From positions 501,910,536 to 501,974,535 of the forward strand of contig NC_085137.1 in the NCBI RefSeq assembly GCF_035046485.1: a stretch of 64,000 nt of DNA, given 5' to 3'. The DNA is from Aedes albopictus (Eukaryota; Arthropoda; Insecta; Diptera; Culicidae). A program made the position numbers and the translations under genes. Below are positions 55,601-64,000 of this stretch, piece after piece; positions within the stretch are counted from its first letter, which is position 1, and every line of letters starts with the position of its first letter. The notes below the pieces were generated by a model. The model searched no databases and was not told the DNA's origin. It saw only the letters and a list, made by a program, of their open reading frames with translations.

Positions 55601-55954
55601 TCTGCTGTTGCTCTCCCGGAGCCGTCATACGATGAGGTGAAAGTTGGACGTCTCAGCAGATGGCAGCACGTTCAAGCTATGCAACAACACCTGTGGAGAA
55701 GGTGGTCCAGGGAGTATCTCCACCATCTGCAAGGTCGTCAGAAGTGGCACGATGGAGTAAAGGACTTCAAGATCGGCGCGTTGGTCCTGCTGATCGACGA
55801 GAACCTGCCACCGCAACAGTGGCGGCGAGGTCGAATAATCACTACACACCCCGGCGATGACGGTGCTGTCAGAGTGGTGACGGTGAAGACGTCGGGCAAC
55901 AGCTTCAAGCGAGCAATCACCAAGGTTGCTTTGTTATTATACGATTCAAAATAA
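52619..55954 (+). CDS. BEL/Pao reverse transcriptase, RNase H and integrase region
   Basis: 1111 codons from the first ATG after the in-frame TGA; the frame itself is continuous with the Gag-protease frame. The reverse transcriptase is at about residues 125-330 with catalytic YIDD at 270-273. The Pao-type region with FDPAGFLGP near 380, and RNase H from about 440 (GFSDAS, Asp 448), follow. The integrase zinc-binding part has His 750 and 753 and Cys 785 and 788. The integrase core has the first two catalytic Asp at 820 (GIDYAGPF) and 885 (HSDNGTCFVG). The C-terminal DUF5641-like tail is at about 1000-1105. Where the third catalytic Glu is expected, the sequence reads ITWQAGGNTWQAGVKS, built from a 21 bp in-frame repeat; the usual Pro/His/Gly-Gly-Trp-Glu segment is missing. 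Integrase is therefore predicted inactive. Confidence 0.9.
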   Translation: MPTRKAKPCPRVCQLNRYEEELNKTMSKFWEIESVHPESNLTVGEAAVEEHFKSTHTRDDEGRYIVRLPFNHLQGQLGDSFNNARKRLDKLVIALARNPTKRVEYSAFLAEYLALGHMKEVQSVSDDDGGYYIPHHAVHKTSSSTTKTRVVFDASAKTTSGLSLNDTLSVGPTVQNDLFSIILKFCTHQVVLTADIPKMYRQVKLHTDDCKYQRILWLDDDSKLKVYELQTVKYGVASSPHHATRALVQLATDEGKEFPLASKVIIEDSYIDDFLTGGSSVTETIRIYEELSELLRRGGFGVHKFCSNSPEVLQAIPVELHEKQVDFEDADVNNSIKTLGLIWNPMEDYFVFRVPRPVDMNWTKRIVLSEISKIFDPAGFLGPVITTCKLVMQNIWRQGLPWNELLPDELSREWRLIREQLPAINEMKKKRCLISRDSASIQLHGFSDASMRAYGGVLYIRSVDKDGTINVNLVASKSRVAPLKSQTIPKLEMCGAKLLAELTHKVVSSMQVPFDDVILHCDSKIVLCWLKKSPLALKQFVSNRVATTVELTRGYQWRYIPTDHNPADVVSRGALPEDLLRNELWWNGAPELREPQLPQDSSEPLDESELPEVKAATVLAVVKPKSSINLTRCSDYRKLQRAWVYIQRYINLAVHKLPVISNISADEMARSEKHILFVLQRQEFADLFKLLKEGSTKRHPLSNLAPFVGDDGLIRVGGRLKYSVIPYEGKHQVLLPERHHVTTILIRKLHEEHFHVGQNGLLAIVRERYWPVRAKSVIKRVISRCQNCAKQHPRPGSQFMGNLPESRVNPSPPFSKVGIDYAGPFMLKTGGRGSRLAKAYVVVFVCMVVKAIHFELVSNLSTENFIAALQRFSSRRGLPTDIHSDNGTCFVGANHELAALRELFNDQQHQQKLDEFCSLKGITWQAGGNTWQAGVKSLKHHMKRVVGETKLTYEEMTTFLSQTEAILNSRPLCPMSDDPNDMAVLTPSHFLINRSAVALPEPSYDEVKVGRLSRWQHVQAMQQHLWRRWSREYLHHLQGRQKWHDGVKDFKIGALVLLIDENLPPQQWRRGRIITTHPGDDGAVRVVTVKTSGNSFKRAITKVALLLYDSK
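55384..55421 (+). repeat. 21 bp in-frame duplication in the integrase core
   Basis: CACGTGGCAAGCAGGAG occurs at 55384-55400 and 55405-55421, offset by 21 bases. It replaces the region that should carry the third catalytic residue of the integrase. Confidence 0.9.
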
Positions 55955-56234
55955 AATCTACTTTCGCGACTACTTTTACCCGCAGTCACAGATACGCGCG
56001 AGACAGTCGCTTAAGAAAACAGACCCGTTTTCAAATTTTCCATCATAGCGCTCTTTGATAATTCTTGAAAAAAAGGGCGCCACATGACCGGGTGATATGA
56101 TGACTGCTGCGACTGCACGTGGCATTTGCACTGCGATAGAATTTTGTCCATCATTGAAGGCCTTGGAAAGTAGTCGCCATAATTGTGATTTTCTTGCAAC
56201 GCACAATACCTTCTGTTGAGCCTGAAGCCTCAAC

Positions 56235-56242
56235 GGGGGGAG
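56235..56242 (+). promoter_or_regulatory. Polypurine tract of the BEL/Pao element
   Basis: GGGGGGAG followed by TG immediately before the 3' LTR; this is the expected primer site for plus-strand synthesis. Confidence 0.7.
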
Positions 56243-56244
56243 TG

Positions 56245-56491
56245 TGTTTGGGCGCACTGCGCAGTAACTAGTTTGTAGACATATTGCCTTGATTTCAAAT
56301 TTCTTTATTTCGATTTTCTTGACAACTGTTATATTTCAAACCCCATTCGCCCATCTGGCATCACTGTAAAAGAAGAGGAAGTTAGAATAAACCGATACTT
56401 TGTAACGAGTAGACGCGCGTGTTTGATTCTCCCGTCCAGAACCATCCATTTTCTGCCGAAACAGTTTTTGAGTTTGAGCTATCGATGAACA
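56245..56491 (+). repeat. 3' LTR of the BEL/Pao element
   Basis: Identical by eye to the 5' LTR and followed by the duplicated CCCCC. Confidence 0.95.
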
Positions 56492-56499
56492 CCCCCAGT

Positions 56500-58100
56500 C
56501 ATTTTACCAGATATCACACCAAGCATTCCTTTAATATTTCTGTAGGAAACATTACAAGATTTTTTTCAAAGGAGGTACTTAAGATAGTCTTTCAGTTTCA
56601 CAATTTACCTGCTGTGCATAGTTGTCTCATGTAAGGCAATCCCATAGAACATGGAACAAGTACCTATGCGGCAGGTACTAGAATTTCTGTCAAAAAAATT
56701 TATCCCTGTTATCCCTGGAATCCTGGAATCCCTGGAATTGACAAACGTCTCCAGTAGGTATTACAGATATACCTTGATTTTATGTACATTTTACCTCGGT
56801 TTTATATACATTTTTAATAGTAATGTTTTTGATTTCCAATCAATTTAAAACTTGCACTTTGTTTCATGATGACTTATAATGCAGGGGTTTTCAACCTTTT
56901 GACACGCGGAGCACTTCGTATCAATAAATTACTTTGTGGAGCACCAGTGCCAAAGCATCCCGGATACAAACTAACCATATGGTATTAGGTGAAAACCATT
57001 CCTGCACCATACAGTGTATTAGCTACAATAAGGTGTATTGTAATGGAATGGTTCGCTAAAAGCTTTGTACATTGTAGCTACTACATCCGATACTATAGCT
57101 ACTACATGTATACATTTACATCTGATCTTTATGTAACAATATATTATACTGTTTTTCTCACGTTTGAACCATTCATTTTTCTGAAATATTATTTTTCTGT
57201 TCATTAACCCTTTCTTTCCCACGACTTTGAACGACTATTTCTATACCAAGAAAGCGTTTCCGAAAAAAGTGCCTAAACAAAAATTATTTCAAATTGGTCA
57301 AATTTTTCGAAATCAACAAAAAAAAATTAGTTGTAAATCAATAGTATTTTGATTGTTTATCAATAGTTCCACTATTGAAACAAGTAGTTGGAAGTTGGGT
57401 TTACCTAATGGGATTACAATCATATTCTAAAAACTATTGTATCATAATCTGATTCCGTTTGTGCAAAGGCAAGGAAGCGAAAAAAGTGAATAAGTTGAAT
57501 CATCAATTTTAAATCAACAAAATGTTTAAATAAGCAGTAAACCAGGTGTTCTAAGGACTGCATATCCAAGATATGGCGGGGGTAAGGTATGTAGAGTGCG
57601 ATGAGAGGAATACGAATGTAGGTCAACCCGGAAAGACGCAGGTCAGATTATCGTAAATCAATGGATGAGTTCAATACTATTCTTTCTGTATTTGCATTTA
57701 GGGGAGTTTTCTCCCCTTCTGTCGTGTGAACTTGCCTTCGACCACAACCGAATCAAATGCAATTGACGACATTTATCTTCGACGTAGAGCCATCTTTAAC
57801 ATATGAACTGGACTGGACACTGAAACGACTTCTAATATAGGTTTGTCTGCGGGTTTGCTTTTTAACCTAACTTAGATTTGATGATACTTATGTACCTCGT
57901 CCGTCACCCACTCCATGCAACTACATTAGTGGTCTAATAACACTTAGCGCGCTCGGCATAGTTCCATCATGCCGCTCGAAGTGTTGCCACAAATAATTCT
58001 TAGTTTGCAAAACCCGGTTATCTGGCTGGTGGGGCATGGGAGCCTAAGCTTCAACTGTTAATGAAATTAGAGACTACTCAGACTTAGACGTGGGCGATCC
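56500..58100. other. Probable intron of the TM2-domain gene, no exon resolved
   Basis: AT-rich sequence with a repeat-like start near 56883 (CAGGGGTTTTCAACC, like some hAT ends, partner not found) and a TTAACCCTTTC word at 57204. The inverted match to 3290-3400 lies near 57340-57380. I see no Cys-rich exon of the expected type. Confidence 0.35.
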
Positions 58101-58101
58101 T

Positions 58102-58303
58102 ATCCACTTATTCGCGAGCGGTTATGGCGGCGGCGGGCAAATCCCTCCGGTTCAGGCTTTGACGTTTCTTGGGGGAAAGTCAAAACAGTTTCATTCTCCT
58201 CCTCACCCCATTCACCCACCGTTTGGTGGGGCCAGTCGATTTCGATCCCCAAGAAACGTCAAAATTCGAATCGGTTATTTGTGCCCGCCGCGGATAAGTA
58301 GAT
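58102..58303. mobile_element. Palindromic GC-rich MITE
   Basis: The arms share ATC(C/T)ACTTAT(T/C)CGCG at the ends and TTTGACGTTTCTTGGGG inside, with GCGGCGGGCA between. The left arm has about 14 extra bases (AGCGGTTATGGCGG). Confidence 0.7.
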
Positions 58304-58309
58304 GGTAAT

Positions 58310-59490
58310 ATATTGTAAAAATCCTATTTAGGTACAATTCACTGTATGGTGTCTACATTACATCTTATTGTTTTTGTATTTTTATTTTTACAATGGTGTC
58401 TATTGTAAAAATATGGTTCTAAATGGTACTGTTACAATACAACGTTCGGTTTTTCTACTGTATTTTTCATTCGGGATGCCGCATAACATACTTTGTTTTA
58501 TATATTGATCTACCTTAATCTCATACTTCACATTCTGACTACATTTTTTTATTAATATTTCACGCTATGTTGATGATAACGATGGCGTGATTCTCTGGCG
58601 ATATTTTCTACAGATCCTTTAGCAATGACAACATTTTTGGCGGATGCATGCAAACTGCTTCCTTGTCGAGAATTGTAATATCTTGGCGTGTACTCAGCTG
58701 ATTGAATTCCAAAATTTGTACTAAATTACATAAAAAGTTCATTGTAATGCTTCGGCAGATTACAGACACCTTGATGAATTATGTCCAGTGCTGTCATGGT
58801 AAAATCATCAGAGCTAGTTAGTCAAAGTTCTCCAAGTGATTGTAGGAATATTGAAGATATTTCCGAAAGTATCACGAAGAAACTTCATAAGGAATTCAAA
58901 CAAAAAATCTGTAGAAAATTCCAAATGAGTTCTTGAAAGAATTTCTAAAAAAAAGGAATATTTAAAAAATCATAGATCTATAGAAAACTCTGTGTGAATT
59001 TCTGCAAGAATTTCTTCCAGCCTTTCTACAAGAATCCTCCTTGAAGGATTTTTTCAAAACTTTCTTGAGAAATCTTTAAAGCATTTTCTGGAAGAAATAT
59101 GTCTTGAAGGAGTATCCAAAGGAATGTGAAGAAACTCCAACTCAAAGATTATCCAAAGATCATTCGGAATTCCAGAAAAATATCTCAAAAATTTAATATT
59201 TTCATATTTTAAAAATTATGTTTTTTATCCACAACTATAAAACCTTTTTTACCACAGGAAATTTCGCCAAATGTTTCTCCAAGAGAACCACTTCAATCTT
59301 ATCTTAGATTTTTTACCAAATGACGAGCTTGGTTGAACGGCTAAATTTTGAGATGTTTATTCATGGAATTTGCCAATTTTCCAGATATGCCGGAACCGGT
59401 TCCAGTAGGTAAAAGCAAGGTATTTGTAGACGCATATACTGCTATAGAATGCAGTTATGTGCTACTGCAACACGTATTTTCACTAGTATT
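58310..59490. other. AT-rich stretch with a short decayed repeat block
   Basis: 58845-59130 holds decayed GGAATTCC-type words (gaatttctgcaagaatttcttcc). At 58315-58480 TTGTAAAAAT and GGTGTCTA recur, partly inverted. No gene is supported. Confidence 0.35.
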
Positions 59491-59495
59491 CAATA

Positions 59496-59853
59496 GGAAG
59501 CAATCAGTGAAGTACTAGATTGAAAGTAGTGAGCTGGATTTTTGTATGGTGAGATGATCAGTTCTCCGTTTCTGCAATGAAATGGTGCAAACAGCGTGGG
59601 TTATATGATTTCTTGCCTAATTTGATGCTGTTTGAGCAAAAGTTTGGGTAACTGTGTTGTTGTATTATTTATTTCTTGCAACTTCATCAACACAGTTACA
59701 CAAACTTTTGCTCAAACAGCATCAAATTAGGCAAGAAATCATATAACCCACGCTGTTTGCACCATTTCATTGCAGAAACGGAGAACTGATCATCTCACCA
59801 TACAAAAATCCAGCTCACTACTTTCAATCTAGTACTTCACTGATTGCTTCCTA
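59496..59853. mobile_element. Long-hairpin MITE, copy 2
   Basis: Same family as 30611-30970 and differs by few bases. TTCAA is duplicated at 59491-59495 and 59854-59858, which fixes the element ends at TAGGAAGC and GCTTCCTA. Confidence 0.9.
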
Positions 59854-59889
59854 TTCAAACAAACGTCATGCTAAGAGCAAAATACCTGG

Positions 59890-62800
59890 GATTTCTTTAC
59901 GAATACTTCCAAGGACACCTTCAGATATTTCTTTAGGCATTTATTCAGGAACTTCTTCAGGGATTCTTTCAGAAATTCCACAAGGGATTTCTCCAGGAGT
60001 TTCTCCTTCGTGAATTCTTCCATGCAGGGTTCCGATAGTGATTGTTTCAGGGTTTGTTCCAAGCAATAATTTCTCCCATGATTCCTTCTGATTTTTTTAC
60101 AGATACTTCTGCAAGGTTGCATCGACGAATTCCTCCAGGATTTTTTTCCATAGCTTCCTTCAATGATTCCATCATAGATTGCACCAGAGATTTTTCAAAA
60201 ATTCATCATTGGGTTTTACCAGAATTTATCCTGGGATATAGAGGTTCAGAGCAGGAATATCTTCCAGAAACCCTTACAGGAAATTTTATCAGAGATCAGC
60301 TAAAAAATAATCCAGGAGTTCCTTAAAACATTTTACAAAACAATCTTTTTTGAGTTCAAAATTTGCAGATATGGATTCCGCCATATTTTGTTTTTCCAAC
60401 AGAAATTCTTCCAGGAATTTGTTAAGAAAGTTTTCCTGGGATTTTCTAAGGAATTCCTCATGGGATTACTTCCCAGATTCCACATGGGTTTTCTTCAGGA
60501 ATTCCTCCAGGGATTCACCCGGGATTTTTTTCTGTGTTTCTTCCAGGAACAACTCCACGGATTATTTAAAAAATCCTCCAACGATTCCCTCAGGAACACT
60601 TTTTAAGGAGTTCCTCTTGAAATTCTTTCAGGAACTCATCCAAGAATTAATCCAGTACTTACTCAAGGGACTGTTTAGGGATTCCCTTAGGAATGTCTCT
60701 AGGAATTGCTTCCGGGATTTCCTCCTGGGGTTTCTTCAGGAGTTCCTACAGGGATTCCTTCAGGAACTGCTACAAGGGTTCTTCAAGGAGTCCCTCCAAT
60801 AAATCTTCTTAGAATTCCTTCAGGATTTCTCCAAGGATTGCTCCTGGAATTTCTTCAGGAATTCTTCCTGGGATTCCTACAGGAAATTCTCAAGGGATTA
60901 CTCCACGAATTTCTACAGAGATTTCCGCAGAAATTCTTCCAGGGATTCTTCTGGGAATTGCTGCAGGGATTCCTCTGGGAATTGCTGCAGGGATTCCCTA
61001 AAAAATCATCCAGGGATTCCTTCAGAAATACCTCTAGAGATTCCTCCAGAACCTCCAGTAGGAATTCTTTTAGAGATTCCTTCAGGAGTATTTCCAGAGA
61101 TTCCTCCGTTAATCCCTACAGGCACTTTACTAGGATATCCTCCTGGGATTCCTCCAAGATTTTCTGCAGGGCTTAACTCGGGAATTCCGTCTGTGATTCT
61201 TTCTGCAACAACTTATTTTAAAAATTCCAACAAAGATTCTCCCAGGAAGTCTTCTTAAGATTCCTTCAGGTGTGGAGCGGACCTGGTGTGATGGTTAAAG
61301 CACGTGACTATCACGCTGAGTGCCTGGGATCGAATCCCACTCCCGACAAACTCGCAAAAAGTGAGTTCTTCCTTCGGAAGGGAAGTAAAGCGTGGGTCCC
61401 GAGATGAACTAGCCTAGGGCTAAAAATCTCGTTAATACAGATAAAAAAAAATTCCTTAAGGAACTCCTCCAGGAAATAATTCAGTACTAGCTCCAGCAAC
61501 TGTTTAGAAATTCCCTTAGGAATTCCTTCTCTTCAAAGGATTCCTCCAGAGTTTCTCGAAGAATTCCATCTGCGATTCCTTCAGGAATTATTCCTGGTAT
61601 TTCTCTACGAATTCCTTAAGAGATTCATCCACGAATTTCTTCAGAAATTCCCCTAAGATTTTTCCCAGGGATTTCTCTGGGAATTCCTGCAGGGGTTTCT
61701 CTGAAAATTCCTCCAGGAATTCATCTAGCGATTCCTCCAGAAACTCCGCCAGAAAATCCCCTAGAGAATTCTCCAGAAGTTCCTCAGGAGATTCCTTCTG
61801 GAATTCCTTCAGGATATCCTACAGGGATGCCTCCAAGAATTCCTACCAGATTTTTTTTCAGAGATTCCTCCAAGAAATCCTCCAGGTTTTCCTCAATGCA
61901 TTCCTTCAGGACTTCCTCCAGGCATTCCCCCAAAGATTCTTCTAGAAATTGCTTCCGGGATTCTTCCAAGAATTCCACCAGGATTTAATACAGAAATTTA
62001 TCCAGGAAATCTTCAAGGGATTCCTCCAGGGATTGTTTTTCCAGAGACTCCTACAGGAGTTCATCCAAAGATTTCTCTAGGTAGGAATTACTTCAGGGAA
62101 TCCCCCAAGAATTCCACCAGGAATTCTCCTAGGCATACTTCCAGGAAATTTTCCAGGAATTCCTCCTTGGATTCTTTCTACTGGATTTTTTCAGCGATCC
62201 CCCACTATTCCTCCAGAAATTCCTCCAGGAATTTCTCAGGAGTTCCTCCAGGAGTTCTTCCAGGAGTTTCTCCTGGAATTGCTTCAGAAATTTTTCCTGG
62301 GATTTCTTCAGAAATCCACGCAGGCATTCCTCCAGGATTTCATCCAGGATTTTTTCCAGGGTCTCCTCGAGGAATTTCAATAATTCTTCCAGGATTTACT
62401 CTAGGAATACCTTCTAGATTTTTTTCAGGATTTCCTCCAAGAATTCTTGCAGATTTTCCTTCAGGAATTGCTGCATGGATTCCTCTAGGAATTCCGCCTC
62501 AAATTACTCCAGGAACTTCTACAGGGATTTTTCCAGGGATTTCTCCACTAATTTCTCCAAGAATTCCCCCAGGGATTCCTTCAGAAATTCTTTCGAGGAT
62601 TTCTCCAGGAATTTCTCCAGAAATTTCTGTAGAAATTCCTCCAGGAATTTCTCAGGGGATTTTCACAGAAATTTCTCCCAGAGTTTCTCTAGAGTTTTCC
62701 TCAGAAATTCATCCAGTAATTGTTGCAAGAATTTCTCCAAAGATTCCTCCAGGAGTTCCTTCAAGGATTCCTGTAGCATTTTTCAAAAGAAAACCTCCTG

Positions 62801-63560
62801 GAATTCCTCCAGGGATTTCTCCAAGATTTAATCCAGAAATTTCTCCAGGAACTCCTCCAGGAAATTCTCCTGGAATTACCCCAAGAATTTCTTCTGGAAT
62901 TCGTCTAGTTATTTCTCAAGGAATTGATCCAGGAGCAAGGACATCTTTCAGAAATAATGTCAACAATTTCTCCATGATTTTTTTTTTTCACAAATTCTTC
63001 CAGGAAATTCTCCAGAAATACCCTCAGGATTTTTTCAGGGATTCCACCAGGCATTTTTTAAGGAATTTCTCCTGAGATTCCTTCATGAATCGCGTCAGGG
63101 ATTTCTCCCGGAATTTTCCCAGAGATTCCTCCAGGAAATCCTTCGAAGATTCCTCCAGGAAATCCTTCGAAGATTCCTCCAGGAAATCCTTCGAAGATTC
63201 CTCCAGGAAATCCTCCAGAAGTTTTTCCAATGATTTTTCCAGAAAATCCATTAGGGATTTCTTCAGAAATTCTTCCAGGACTCTCCTGGGACTTCTCCTG
63301 GAATTCTTTCAGATATTTCTCCAGGGATTTCTCCACCAATTTCTTCAGGAATTCCATCGAGGATTTCTCCAGGAATTCCTCCAGAAATTCCGCTCCAGGA
63401 ATTTCTCAAGGGATTTTTTAGATATAGAAATAGAAATCTCCTAGAATTTCTCTGGAGATTCCTCTAGAAGTTCGTTCAGTATTTCTTCCAAGAATTCCTC
63501 TAGAGATTCCTCCAGCAATCCCCACAGGAATACCTTTAGGAATTTCTCCAGGCATTTCAC
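59890..63560. repeat. Large GGAATTCC 12 bp repeat array (CT orientation)
   Basis: Units AGGAATTCCTCC, AGGGATTTCTCC and AGAAATTTCTCC, best preserved at 62200-62930. Three units of 21 bp (TTCGAAGATTCCTCCAGGAAA type) are repeated exactly at 63120-63200, a recent local expansion. A 302-codon frame (62167-63075) of Ile/Pro/Gly/Ser repeats is present, but the other frames of the same DNA are open too, so it is not taken as a gene. Interrupted by a SINE at 61274-61450. Confidence 0.85.
61274..61450 (+). mobile_element. tRNA-headed SINE, second family
   Basis: Starts GGAGCGGACCTGGTGTGATG, with B box GGATCGAATCCC, and ends ATAAAAAAAA. The flanks attccttcagg and attccttaagg may be the target duplication, but they also match the surrounding repeat. 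Confidence 0.85.
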
Positions 63561-63570
63561 CAGCTGATGA

Positions 63571-63694
63571 TTAACCCTAAAATGGAGACCTGGGGTCTAT
63601 TGGACCCCAGGCGCCTTTCAGTGCTCGTCTTTGATGTAACACACTCAGCGAGGTGACGAAACTGAGGCCATGAAGGTATCTCTTTTAGGGTTAA
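63571..63694. mobile_element. TTAA-flanked MITE, copy 2
   Basis: TTAA at 63571-63574 and 63691-63694 with ends CCCTAAAA and TTTTAGGG. The body matches the copy at 23784-23907 almost throughout. Confidence 0.85.
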
Positions 63695-63720
63695 CCTGGG
63701 CTTGTTAGGGAAATATCTGT

Positions 63721-63880
63721 AAGTAAAACGAAAATCGTGTCAAGTACCGTTCGAGTCGAGTCAAGTACAAGACACTGAAGACGACCTTATAGTTGAGGTC
63801 GAAATACGTATCTGTCAAAGGATGCAAATTCTTAGTGGAATTCAAAGGAACGGTACTTAACACGATTTTCTTTTTACTTA
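63721..63880. mobile_element. Hairpin MITE (AAGTAAAA ends)
   Basis: Arms AAGTAAAACGAAAATCGTGT..AAGTACCGTTC and the near-complement GAACGGTACTTAACACGATT.. are separated by about 85 bases containing GAGGTCGAAATACGTATCTG. It is inserted in the 12 bp repeat array, which resumes at 63883. Confidence 0.8.
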
Positions 63881-64000
63881 TTCCTCCAGGATTTTATCCA
63901 GGAATCCCTGCAGGAAATACCCTAGGATTTTTTTTCAGGAATTCCTCCAGGAAATTCTCTAGGAATTGCTCTTGGACATCCTTCAGAAATAATGTCAGCA

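Larger units (their letters stand above)
49875..56491 (+). mobile_element. BEL/Pao LTR retrotransposon, recent but damaged
   Basis: 6617 bp. The two 247 bp LTRs start TG and end CA and look identical base for base, and CCCCC is duplicated on both sides (49870-49874, 56492-56496), the 5 bp duplication expected for this superfamily. Order: LTR, leader, Gag-protease frame, TGA, RT-RNase H-integrase frame, purine tract, LTR. There is no envelope-like frame. It lies in an intron of the TM2-domain gene in the opposite orientation to that gene. Confidence 0.95.

Noticed and set aside
49875..56491. Endogenous retrovirus with envelope
   Set aside because: Between the end of the integrase frame (55954) and the 3' LTR there are fewer than 300 bases and no envelope-like frame; it is a plain BEL/Pao retrotransposon.
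62167..63075. 302-codon frame of Ile/Pro/Gly repeats on the plus strand
   Set aside because: It lies wholly in the 12 bp repeat; at least one other frame (62475-62831) and minus-strand stretches are also open, and the residues simply translate the repeat unit.

Overview
The window looks like nuclear DNA of a culicine mosquito, most like Aedes. The evidence is the very high load of transposable elements, the tRNA-headed SINEs and TA- or TTAA-flanked MITEs of Aedes type, a BEL/Pao LTR element, R1-like LINEs, and a few host exons isolated in long non-coding DNA. There is no bacterial or organellar gene content. The species call is inference; no database was searched.

Host genes. Three minus-strand coding exons have splice signals: 8120-8396 (glutamine-rich, not recognised), 16560-17153 (a probable first coding exon, not recognised), and 49421-49697 (last exon of a TM2-domain protein resembling TM2D1/amaretto). 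The rest reads as introns or intergenic DNA made of repeats.

Layout. 1-8 kb: small TIR elements (one of them carries a 62-codon secreted-type ORF), a tandem array with a ~130 bp unit, and a TIR element with GC-rich cargo. 8-20 kb: two host exons, MITEs, a 2.9 kb TIR element with nested insertions, and a 289 bp tandem duplication. 20-31.5 kb: blocks of a degenerate ~12 bp repeat with a GGAATTCC core, interrupted by SINEs, AT-rich TIR elements and hairpin MITEs, plus one GC-rich tract. 31.8-37.7 kb: a decayed LINE split by a nearly intact R1-like LINE on the other strand. 37.95-46.78 kb: a fold-back element with an 8 bp target duplication that has been opened by three nested insertions; the largest is a 6.5 kb hAT-like element filled with the 12 bp repeat. 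49.9-56.5 kb: a BEL/Pao element with identical LTRs. 58-64 kb: more hairpin MITEs and a long 12 bp repeat array.

The main point of interest is the 12 bp repeat. Where boundaries can be read, it is the internal cargo of a TIR transposon with 8 bp target duplications. Because the period is a multiple of three, it produces long open frames in several phases that look like Pro/Gly/Ile- or Glu/Leu/Phe-rich proteins but are almost certainly not genes.
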